A DNA stretch of 19,763 bases, from positions 1 to 19,763 of the forward strand of contig NZ_BMOD01000047.1 of the NCBI RefSeq assembly GCF_014646895.1. Direction: 5' to 3'. The notes beneath the pieces are model-generated. The model made no database searches. It saw nothing but the letters and a program-made list of their open reading frames with translations, and was not told the origin of the DNA. Origin of the DNA: Deinococcus roseus. GTDB lineage: Bacteria > Deinococcota > Deinococci > Deinococcales > Deinococcaceae. The position numbers and the translations under genes are program-made. This document shows, one piece after another, positions 7,650 to 13,627 of the stretch. Each line of letters begins with the position of its first letter. The stretch's first letter is position 1.

Positions 7650-9020
7650 TTAAAACCCAGGTCCATCACCCTGCAGTGATGAAACCACCAGTTGTGCTTG
7701 CTGTTCACTGTCCAGCATGGCGGTGGAGAACTGCTCGAACATGCTGAGGGCAAAAGCATCATCGTTTTTCAGCCGGTCCAGGAAAGCGTCGAGGTGACGC
7801 ATGCTCACCCGTTTCCCGAGGCGCTGGGCCAGGAAGGTGACGGTGCCCCGCTTGCCCTCCAGGTCAATGGGGGAGAGCACTTCGGTGGTGGGATTTTTCG
7901 GTGGTTTTATAGTGGGCTCTGCCGGTGCAGGGATGGAGGCAGGGAGTTCTTGCAGGGACACCCCAAACTGGTCGGGTTCCTTGAGCATTTTGATGATCAG
8001 GCCGGCCGGATTCTCGGGGGTGTAGCCTTTGGAGAGCATCTGCTGGTAGCGACGCACCACGGGTTCCACCAGGTGGGCGTATTCCATGGCGTAGTGACGG
8101 GCTTGCACCGGCCAGATGCCGTGGCTTTCCAACAGTTGCACTTTGGCTTTGTCGGGCTCGGGGATCACCCGCGAGTTGAAGCGGTAGATGATGGTCTGGG
8201 TTTTGCCCCGCCCTTCAAACTCCACGGCTTTCAGGTAGCCGTTTTCAATCAGTTCTTCGTGGGCGTGATCCAGGCTGCGCCGGATCTTGTCTGAACGGCC
8301 ACCGAACAGTTTGCACACCTGCCCCCAGATCATCACGTTTTCCTCGAAGGACTCCAACACCATCCCCGGGTCCTGAGGGTCCCTCCTGCGGGCTTCCAGC
8401 AGCCTGTAGAGGGCCCGGCTGGTGGGTTGCTTGAGGGCCTTGAGCACGCTGCCATCCACAGGCAGCAGGTAACCAGCCCGCACACTTTCGGTGATCTCCA
8501 CGGGCAGGGTGATCTGGATGATGCTGCGGTTGGAGAGGTTGGCTTCATCGTCTGAGGTGAAACGCAATTTGTCGATGTGCTTGAAACTCACGGTTTCCCA
8601 GCGGGTGTTTTTTTTGTTCAACCAGGCCTGGGACACAAAAAATGCGGAAAGGTAAAGGCGGTGCAGGGATTCCCTGAGGGCGTCATAATTCTGGTTGTTG
8701 TCGGTCTTCCCAGACAGCTTGAGGAGTTCATAGGCCGTGACCTGCACCACACCATCTTCAGGCATGTTGTTTTCCACGTACTGGTGGATGATGGCATTGT
8801 AAAAATCATTGTCGTTGCCGTGCGGTACCCCGTACTCCTGGTTGCCCAGGCATTCAATCACGGTTTGTCGTCCATTGCGGGTTTCCTCGATCCGCCAGCG
8901 CCAGTCTTTCTTGTCGATTTGCCGCTGGATGCTGATGAGGCCCAGGTAGTGAACGTTCATTTCAGCGTAATGGGGCAGAAGTGGGCTGGAGGATGGGGTT
9001 TTCTTCACCTTCTTGGGCAC
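7650..9020 (-). CDS. Plasmid replication initiator protein (Rep)
   Basis: This 456-aa protein resembles winged-helix replication initiators that bind origin iterons. The N-terminal half contains HNxxFYNAI-like DNDFYNAIIHQYVENN, an ELLKLSGKTDNNQNYDALRESLHRL segment typical of initiator winged helices, and SRALYRLLEARRRDP. A second winged-helix-like segment follows near residues 225-285 (VMIWGQVCKLFGGRSDKIRR), then a Pro-rich linker (about 375-400). It is encoded directly beside twelve iterons, which supports the call strongly. The start chosen is the GTG at 9018-9020. It has no Shine-Dalgarno, but TAAAAT lies 6 nt upstream. The internal ATG at 8958-8960 also lacks a ribosome site. Autoregulation through the iteron region is likely but not shown. 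Confidence 0.88.
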   Translation of the reverse strand: MPKKVKKTPSSSPLLPHYAEMNVHYLGLISIQRQIDKKDWRWRIEETRNGRQTVIECLGNQEYGVPHGNDNDFYNAIIHQYVENNMPEDGVVQVTAYELLKLSGKTDNNQNYDALRESLHRLYLSAFFVSQAWLNKKNTRWETVSFKHIDKLRFTSDDEANLSNRSIIQITLPVEITESVRAGYLLPVDGSVLKALKQPTSRALYRLLEARRRDPQDPGMVLESFEENVMIWGQVCKLFGGRSDKIRRSLDHAHEELIENGYLKAVEFEGRGKTQTIIYRFNSRVIPEPDKAKVQLLESHGIWPVQARHYAMEYAHLVEPVVRRYQQMLSKGYTPENPAGLIIKMLKEPDQFGVSLQELPASIPAPAEPTIKPPKNPTTEVLSPIDLEGKRGTVTFLAQRLGKRVSMRHLDAFLDRLKNDDAFALSMFEQFSTAMLDSEQQAQLVVSSLQGDGPGF

Positions 9021-9026
9021 AAGGCG

Positions 9027-9032
9027 ATTTTA
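9027..9032 (-). promoter_or_regulatory. -10 box of the initiator gene, leaderless type
   Basis: TAAAAT on the minus strand ends 6 nt before the GTG start. No good -35 box lies at 17 bp (AAACAC). Just upstream is an AT-rich stretch (about 9053-9093) with two AGTAAT repeats (9063-9068, 9071-9076) and the small palindrome AAGTA-A-TACTT (9070-9080), which may be an initiator operator or part of the unwinding region. Confidence 0.4.
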
Positions 9033-9153
9033 CCCGATTTTGTGTGTTGGTGTTTCTTTTTTAGTAATGAAGTAATACTTGTTTAACTACTGATTGTCAT
9101 CATCATGTGGGCAAGGCTGTTTGCGTGTCACACAGCTTTTCACCCAGTTTTCA

Positions 9154-9740
9154 CCCCAGGTTATGCGGTATTTTCACCCCAGGTTATGCGGGTTTTTTCG
9201 TTGCCTTCTCCCCAGGTTATGCGGTACCCCTCGAAAAAACGCCCCAGGTTATGCGGGTTTTTCCATCTGTTTTTCCCCAGGTTATGCGGCAATTTCTCCC
9301 CAGGTTATGCGGTGGTGTTCTGGACAAAAAACGTGGATTTTGCCGTTTTCACCCCAGGTTATGCGGGCTTTTTCGTTGCCTTCTCCCCAGGTTATGCGGT
9401 ACCCATGAAGTCAAGGGGCCAGAAAGAGGTTTTTGCCTGCTGACAGGCATAGTTGTCAACAAATGCCCCAGGTTATGCGGTAGTGGGACCAACACAAACG
9501 CCCCAGGTTATGCGGTAGTGGGATGGGGCAAAGAACCAGGACAGTCAAAAGAACGCACCTCCGCGTTCCAGACGGCAAATTCGTCAAATGGCGGTTCTTT
9601 GGTGTGGTGGCCCGGAGGTGCACATTGTGTTGCTCTCAGTCCTCAAAAAAAGGCCACCACCGGGAGAATCCCCCAGGTTATGCGGTGATTTCGGAGCAGA
9701 TCATGTCGTTTTTTCGTTCCGTACTCCCCAGGTTATGCGG
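9154..9740 (+). repeat. Array of twelve identical 15-bp iterons
   Basis: CCCCAGGTTATGCGG occurs without mismatch starting at 9154, 9177, 9210, 9242, 9275, 9298, 9352, 9385, 9466, 9501, 9671 and 9726. Steps are 23, 33, 32, 33, 23, 54, 33, 81, 35, 170 and 55 bp. The first eight copies are close to whole helical turns apart, placing most on one face of the DNA. Copies at 9466 and 9501 share a longer 23-bp unit ending TAGTGGGA. All copies point the same way. They are the expected binding sites of the adjacent initiator. Frames running through the array are artefacts of the repeat. Confidence 0.95.
9171..9404 (+). repeat. Duplicated 59-bp block within the iteron array
   Basis: Bases 9171-9229 and 9346-9404 are the same apart from one T/C difference, at an offset of 175 bp. 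Each block contains two iterons and the linker TTTCGTTGCCTTCT between them. The array has therefore grown in part by recent segmental duplication. A partial echo (TTTTTTCGTTCCGTACT before the last iteron) suggests an older copy. Confidence 0.9.
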
Positions 9741-9896
9741 TGACACCAGCAAATGCAGGTTGAGTGCCAGATTGAGCCTGTTTGGTTTTTCTCGGTGTCA
9801 AAACCATTTCCTTCGCGTGACATGTCTCAAAACCATACAGCTGCAAACATCCAAAATCACCAAGAAGTGTGTTTCAACCCCTCTCCATTTGGTGGG

Positions 9897-10340
9897 TCAA
9901 ACAACCACACCGTCTTCCAGAGCAGTGATCAGATGCTGCACCAACTGGCCTCCCAATTCCGTGCGAGCATACTGCAGGGGCGTTTCTCCCCCCAGAGCAG
10001 CATTGGGTGTTTTCAGCCAGGTTCTGGCTGCCTCCTGGGTGCCTGTCAGCTGCATGGCTCGCTCAAACAGGCAGGCATAACGGTAGACACGTTCTGATGC
10101 TCGTGCTGTGAGCCGCTGGTTCTTGCGGCGATTGAATAAGTGGAGACCAATGTGCTGTTGAAATGTCACTGGAGTCAGCTCAAGGAGCATGAGCAGTCGA
10201 GTCACCGTTTCATGCAGCAGGCCCATTTCCAGTTGCTGGGTCAGATCATGCAGGGACCTGGCTTCCAGTTGCAGAATGTGGGTTCCTGGAAGCCCGAAGA
10301 CTGGATGTGTTGTGGTGGGATGGTAGCGTTCCAGTCCCAT
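9897..10340 (-). CDS. Xre/MbcA/ParS-type antitoxin with DUF2384 domain
   Basis: The C-terminal half (LTARASERVYRYACLFERA, then EAARTWLKTPNAALGGETPL and LGGQLVQHLITALEDGVVV) is a clear toxin-binding DUF2384 domain. The N-terminal half has a helical DNA-binding region of the Xre-like type. Such proteins neutralise RES-domain NAD-degrading toxins and repress their own operon. At 147 aa the length is normal. The ATG at 10340 has AGGAGG 6 nt upstream. The partner normally follows immediately, but here the iteron array begins instead and I find no RES toxin in the window, so it is an orphan. It could be a relic or could act on a toxin elsewhere. The 254-bp gap upstream (10341-10594) shows no convincing gene. 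Confidence 0.8.
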   Translation of the reverse strand: MGLERYHPTTTHPVFGLPGTHILQLEARSLHDLTQQLEMGLLHETVTRLLMLLELTPVTFQQHIGLHLFNRRKNQRLTARASERVYRYACLFERAMQLTGTQEAARTWLKTPNAALGGETPLQYARTELGGQLVQHLITALEDGVVV

Positions 10341-10594
10341 GAAAACCTCCTGCGTGTGAGTCTCACTTCAGTTGGGGTGTTGCGCAGAATAAGAAGAGTG
10401 CCTTGGATTTGTCTGATGGAGTTGTTGGTGGGGGCAGTGCAGTTGCAAAGCGTCTGGAAATCAAATTTTACAGGAAGGTGATCAATCCATGGGGTATTCA
10501 GCCTCAGCATCGTGCTGCACGTTTTTCTTTCAGCAGGCCATAGGCATATTGAAGGGTAGACGCCGCTCACTCCCAGCATTCCAGAGCAATTTAA

Positions 10595-10625
10595 AGATGT
10601 AATGGCATAATATGCCATTACATCT
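10595..10625. repeat. 31-bp perfect palindrome, copy B
   Basis: The arm AGATGTAATGGCAT (10595-10608) and its exact complement (10612-10625) surround AAT. It begins 4 nt after the stop codon of the 223-aa gene and is followed on the minus strand by TTTAAATT, so it could also work as a transcription terminator. It matches copy A at 24 of 27 core positions. Confidence 0.9.
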
Positions 10626-10628
10626 CCA

Positions 10629-11300
10629 TCAACCATGAAAGCTGTAGCGTTTGATTTTGATCAAGAGGGGTTTGGTGTCCTTCCGGGTGGCCCGGGGGAG
10701 GTCCTCATACACCTGGCCCTCAAAACCACGCACCACCACGGCACCGATTTTCACACTGTTGCGGTGACCTCCGCCCATAATGCGGGCATACAGCCTGAAT
10801 TTTCGTCCTGTGGACACCCGCACCGTCACTGGTTTCCGGGCATGGTAAACCAGCTCTGGACAATACCTGCCATTTGCCTCCACCCCATCCAGGCTCAGGC
10901 TGAAGTGAGGGGCATCCAGTTCCTGAAGTTCCTGCAAACGGGCCCGGATGTACGCATCTTTCTCTGACAGCTCCACGGACATCAGGGGCAAGGTTCCTTC
11001 ACCCATCAGGATTTTGGGTTTGTAGGCCTCCGTGACCCGCACCGTGGCGTTCTCCCAGGTTTCATTGAAAAAAGAGGGCAGCCAGCGGGTGGTGATGCCG
11101 ACTTCCTGGCACTTTTTGTTCAGTCGCTCTGCTTCCTCCAGGCAGTGCTGGAACTGGGCTTCATCCGGCAGCACAGCCAGAAATCTGGGGTAGGGGACAC
11201 GCTCGTCCTCTGGGTTCTGATGGTCCAACGCATGCCGCCAGACGGCTTTTCTTCTGAGGTGGTCTTGCAGGTCGAACAGGCTCTGCAGGGGGTGCGTCAT
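10629..11300 (-). CDS. Unrecognised 223-aa protein flanked by paired palindromes
   Basis: I do not recognise the family. The protein is predicted soluble, without signal peptide or membrane helices. The N-terminal half is helical and charged (LFDLQDHLRRKAVWRHALDH; CLEEAERLNKKCQEVGIT). The C-terminal part is basic and beta-rich (KPVTVRVSTGRKFRLYARIM, then VKIGAVVVRGF), ending KIKRYSFHG, which would suit nucleic-acid binding; that is inference. I chose the ATG at 11300 because TAAACT lies 5 nt upstream, a leaderless arrangement. The frame extends to a TTG at 11351 but would then translate the palindrome. Near-identical palindromes lie 4 nt past the stop and 12 nt before the start, so gene and sites look like one unit. 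Confidence 0.65.
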   Translation of the reverse strand: MTHPLQSLFDLQDHLRRKAVWRHALDHQNPEDERVPYPRFLAVLPDEAQFQHCLEEAERLNKKCQEVGITTRWLPSFFNETWENATVRVTEAYKPKILMGEGTLPLMSVELSEKDAYIRARLQELQELDAPHFSLSLDGVEANGRYCPELVYHARKPVTVRVSTGRKFRLYARIMGGGHRNSVKIGAVVVRGFEGQVYEDLPRATRKDTKPLLIKIKRYSFHG

Positions 11301-11305
11301 GCCTA

Positions 11306-11311
11306 AGTTTA
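11306..11311 (-). promoter_or_regulatory. -10 box of the 223-aa gene
   Basis: TAAACT on the minus strand ends 5 nt before the ATG at 11300. Palindrome copy A (11312-11342) directly abuts it and covers the -35 region, so a protein bound there would compete with RNA polymerase. No strong -35 box is visible. Confidence 0.35.
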
Positions 11312-11342
11312 GCATGTAATGACATAATATATCATTACATGC
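11312..11342. repeat. 31-bp near-perfect palindrome, copy A
   Basis: The arms GCATGTAATGACAT (11312-11325) and the matching right arm (11329-11342) surround AAT, with a single mismatched pair. It is nearly the same as copy B 717 bp away, differing in the core at three of 27 positions. It overlaps the predicted promoter of the 223-aa gene. Confidence 0.88.
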
Positions 11343-11410
11343 ATTGATCAACCAAAGATAGACGAGGTGACATCGATGGAAATCGAGGTGTGTCCTGTAC
11401 GATAAATTAC

Positions 11411-11440
11411 TTGACTTTCTGACCTAAGTCAGATTAACGT
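11411..11440 (+). promoter_or_regulatory. Promoter and candidate LexA operator of the mutagenesis operon
   Basis: TTGACT (11411-11416) and TAACGT (11435-11440) are 18 bp apart. Between them lies TCTGACCTAAGTCAGA (11418-11433), with 6-bp perfect arms TCTGAC/GTCAGA around CTAA. An operator in this position would be blocked by the LexA-like repressor encoded first in the operon, giving autoregulated DNA-damage induction. The motif differs from the Gram-negative CTGT-N8-ACAG and the Gram-positive GAAC-N4-GTTC boxes. I saw no second copy in the window. Confidence 0.5.
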
Positions 11441-11489
11441 GTGATTATCCCTAAAATGGCCCGGTGGGAATGCACCGGGAAGGAGCACC

Positions 11490-12134
11490 ATGCCCCCAGA
11501 TCAAACCAAAAACCACAAAAAACTCCTCACACTCATTCTCCAACTCTCTCAAGAAGGCCCCGTCACCCCCACCCGGCTCACAGAAGCCCTCGGTCTCACC
11601 AAACAAACCACATCCTTTCACATCCACTCCCTCCATGAGCAGGGGTACCTGATGTTGGACCGCATCTCCCCCCGGGTGACCCTGCTGAAGGTCAGCGATT
11701 ACGCCATTCGAAAACTCGGCCTCAAAGACATCCCTCTCCTTGGCGAAGTTGCTGCAGGACAACCCACCCATGCCCACGGCCAGGTGGAAGAAGGCCTGGC
11801 CTACATCAGTGACGTGATCACCATCAAACCCGGCGACTATGCCCTGCAGATCCGGGGAGACAGCATGATTGGAGCAGGCATCCTCCCCGGAGACACCATC
11901 TTCGTGCGGCCTGACGTGCCCATCGAGGAAGGCGAAATTGCCGTCGTGCTGCTGCCAAGGGAAGACACCGCCACCCTGAAACGCTGGTACCGCAGTGGGG
12001 ATGATGTGGTGCTGGTGAGCGAAAACCCCCTCTACCCCCCCATGCAATACAAAATCTGGGACATCCAATTGCAAGGCAAACTCATCGGACGCATCGGTGG
12101 GGCTCCCGCACGAAAAACCCGGCAGACTAGCTAG
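11490..12134 (+). CDS. lexA: LexA-like self-cleaving repressor (S24 family)
   Basis: This 214-aa protein has an N-terminal winged helix (residues about 8-58, LTLILQLSQEGPVTPTRLTE) and a C-terminal S24 peptidase domain. The cleavage site Ala89-Gly90 (GEVAAGQP), the nucleophile Ser125 (RGDSMIGAGILPGD) and the general base Lys164 (ATLKRWYR) are all present. It should therefore undergo RecA-stimulated self-cleavage and derepress its targets. The N-terminal helix-turn-helix is closer to a MarR/ArsR-like winged helix than to the usual LexA sequence, so the operator may be unusual. The start ATG has AAGGAG 5 nt upstream. It opens a five-gene operon ending in dnaE2 and probably controls it from 11418-11433. 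Confidence 0.88.
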   Translation: MPPDQTKNHKKLLTLILQLSQEGPVTPTRLTEALGLTKQTTSFHIHSLHEQGYLMLDRISPRVTLLKVSDYAIRKLGLKDIPLLGEVAAGQPTHAHGQVEEGLAYISDVITIKPGDYALQIRGDSMIGAGILPGDTIFVRPDVPIEEGEIAVVLLPREDTATLKRWYRSGDDVVLVSENPLYPPMQYKIWDIQLQGKLIGRIGGAPARKTRQTS

Positions 12135-12143
12135 GAGAAAAGC

Positions 12144-12347
12144 ATGATCGACCCCCACACCCTTTTCTGCGGAAGTTGCGACGAAAAAGGTTTGGAGTGG
12201 GACATCCAGAGAAGCACCGACAACACGGTGGTTCTGCAGTGCCCCCATTGCCACGCCCGCATCCCCTTTGATCTGGACCTGTACCCCGAAGGAGACCTCC
12301 GTGATCACCGCACTCAACCTTACCCCCCTGGCCTTCACCACCCTTGA
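12144..12347 (+). CDS. Small zinc-ribbon protein in the imuB-dnaE2 operon
   Basis: This 67-aa protein has two CxxC pairs, FCGSCDEKG and LQCPHCHARIPFDLDL, which make a zinc ribbon with the knuckles about 26 residues apart. It begins 9 nt after the lexA stop with AGGAG 7 nt before the ATG, and its 3' end overlaps the imuB start by 47 bp in another frame. That overlap points to translational coupling. The last 18 residues are translated across imuB and are probably unimportant. I know of no named partner of this kind in ImuA-ImuB-DnaE2 cassettes; binding DNA or one of the polymerase subunits would be a guess. Confidence 0.65.
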   Translation: MIDPHTLFCGSCDEKGLEWDIQRSTDNTVVLQCPHCHARIPFDLDLYPEGDLRDHRTQPYPPGLHHP

Positions 12348-13374
12348 AAAAGGCCCCAAAGCCACCCTGGAGAATGGACGGGTCAAAGCGGTGTGTGAGG
12401 AAGCGACAAGGCTGGGGATCGAAGTGGGCATGCCCGCCAGTCTGGTCCTGATCAAAGCCCCACCAGTGCAACTCGCCGAACATTCCAACCCCACCCTCAA
12501 AAACCGCTGGCATACCCTGCAGCTGGAATTCTTCCGGTACAGCGTGAACCTGGAAAGCCTCGCTGAAGGCCTGTGCTTGGTTTCCCTGCCAGAAGCCGAT
12601 GCCCGTTTGATCGCAAAAGAACACGGTGCCAAGGTGGGACGGGGACCCACCCGAGAACTCGCTGTCCTGGCCTCCACTCTTGCTCCATCCGGAGAGGTGC
12701 ACACCTCTACTGGTCCAGAAGGCATCCCGGTCAGCTCGCTCGCCCTGCTGGGCATCAAAGCAGACACCATCAAGAAACTGCATTTTCTCGGCATCCACAC
12801 GCTGGACGGCCTCCAGGGCTGGGATCGCAAACAGGCCACACATTACTTCGGCGAGGAGTTCCAGATCATCAAAGGTGTCCTGTTTGAACGCAGGATTTTG
12901 GTGGCCAGATTCCAGCCACCCAGAGAAATCACAGCTGCCTTTGACTACGATCAGGACGCTTGCCAGCCTCATGAAATCCAGCCCGTGCTCATCCTGCTGG
13001 CGGAAGCCCTGATCAAACGCCTCAGTGGCTGGCAAGCCCGCAAACTGGTGCTGACTGCCCGCACCCTTGCTGGAGAACTCTGGGCCTTGCGCACCATCAA
13101 AGATCCCATCCGGCACCCTCGCACCCTCGCACACCTGCTTTCCCTGGCCCTCATGGACACAGGGGCCACCCCTCTGGGCATCTCCCGCATCCATGTCGCA
13201 TTGCAGGACCTCTACCAGTTGGGTGAACGCCAGACCCTGTTTGAACAGAGGCCCACACCAGAGCAGGCGGTGGCCCGGGTGCATGAACGCTACCCAGGAA
13301 AGATGTTTAATTACACCACCAGCAACCCATACGCCCAGGCCAGGGACCTCAACTTCCGCAAAAAGCCAAGGTAG
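12301..13374 (+). CDS. imuB: ImuB-like catalytically inactive Y-family polymerase
   Basis: ImuB proteins are non-catalytic Y-family relatives that connect DnaE2 to the sliding clamp in error-prone repair. Visible here are the degenerate palm start (LENGRVKAVCEEATRLGIEVGMP, residues 23-45, matching the DGRVxAxxxxAxxxGVxxGM pattern), the helix-hairpin-helix LALLGIKADTIKKLHFLGIHTLDGL (147-171), a little-finger region, and a clamp-binding motif QTLF (311-314) followed by the family-typical AVARVHERYPGKMF. The metal-binding Asp residues of active Y polymerases are not present. At 357 aa it is shorter than usual ImuBs. I chose the GTG at 12301 because AAGGAG lies 6 nt upstream; the frame extends upstream to 12268 without such a site. 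Confidence 0.82.
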   Translation: MITALNLTPLAFTTLEKGPKATLENGRVKAVCEEATRLGIEVGMPASLVLIKAPPVQLAEHSNPTLKNRWHTLQLEFFRYSVNLESLAEGLCLVSLPEADARLIAKEHGAKVGRGPTRELAVLASTLAPSGEVHTSTGPEGIPVSSLALLGIKADTIKKLHFLGIHTLDGLQGWDRKQATHYFGEEFQIIKGVLFERRILVARFQPPREITAAFDYDQDACQPHEIQPVLILLAEALIKRLSGWQARKLVLTARTLAGELWALRTIKDPIRHPRTLAHLLSLALMDTGATPLGISRIHVALQDLYQLGERQTLFEQRPTPEQAVARVHERYPGKMFNYTTSNPYAQARDLNFRKKPR

Positions 13375-13378
13375 ACAA

Positions 13379-13615
13379 GTGCGCCTGATCATGCAGAAAG
13401 CCGAAGTCATCACCCAGGATGGGCAAATTCTGCAGGTGAAATGCCAGGGGAGAACTTACCCTGTGCAGGACACCCTCAGGCACTGGAAATTTGGTGGCCA
13501 GTGGTGGCTGGACGGACTGCCGAGAGAATACTACCTGGTGCAGACCCCAACAGGGACCGTGCTGGAAATATTTGAAGAGGTCCTTGAATGGACGCTCAGC
13601 GCCATCCAGGATTGA
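13379..13615 (+). CDS. DUF6504-like small protein between imuB and dnaE2
   Basis: This 78-aa protein has GRTYPVQDTLRHWKFGGQWW followed by REYYLVQTPTGTVLEIF and a Trp-rich end (EWTLSAIQD). This matches the W/R-rich pattern of DUF6504 proteins, which in actinobacteria lie in or near imuB-dnaE2 cassettes. The function is unknown; a structural or accessory role in the mutasome is inferred from repeated co-occurrence. It starts 4 nt after the imuB stop. I chose the GTG at 13379 with AAGG about 8 nt upstream; the ATG at 13391 has no ribosome site. It ends 12 nt before dnaE2. Confidence 0.7.
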   Translation: MRLIMQKAEVITQDGQILQVKCQGRTYPVQDTLRHWKFGGQWWLDGLPREYYLVQTPTGTVLEIFEEVLEWTLSAIQD

Positions 13616-13627
13616 AAGGACACCCCC

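Larger units (their letters stand above)
9021..9740. other. Predicted iteron-type plasmid replication origin
   Basis: The region combines an AT-rich stretch next to the initiator start, twelve direct iterons and the initiator gene itself. This is the standard layout of a theta-replicating iteron plasmid. I found no exact DnaA box (TTATCCACA) in it, so the use of host DnaA cannot be judged from sequence alone. Confidence 0.8.

Noticed and set aside
7159..7653. 164-aa plus-strand frame in the SNF2-initiator gap
   Set aside because: Composition is Cys/Ser/Gly-rich without domain pattern or ribosome site, and it overlaps the end of the initiator gene.
9105..9688. Three long overlapping plus-strand frames across the iteron array
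   Set aside because: They repeat the translated iteron (PQVMR, PRLCG, PGYAV) and have no family signature; the array is a DNA-level repeat.
9154..9740. The regular repeats as a CRISPR array
   Set aside because: Repeats are only 15 bp, spacers range from 8 to 155 bp and are partly duplicated, and there are no cas genes. The neighbouring initiator explains them as iterons.
10241..10636. 131-aa minus-strand frame upstream of the DUF2384 gene, as a possible RES toxin
   Set aside because: It lacks RES-type Arg and Glu motifs, overlaps the antitoxin in another frame, and begins inside palindrome-adjacent sequence without a ribosome site.
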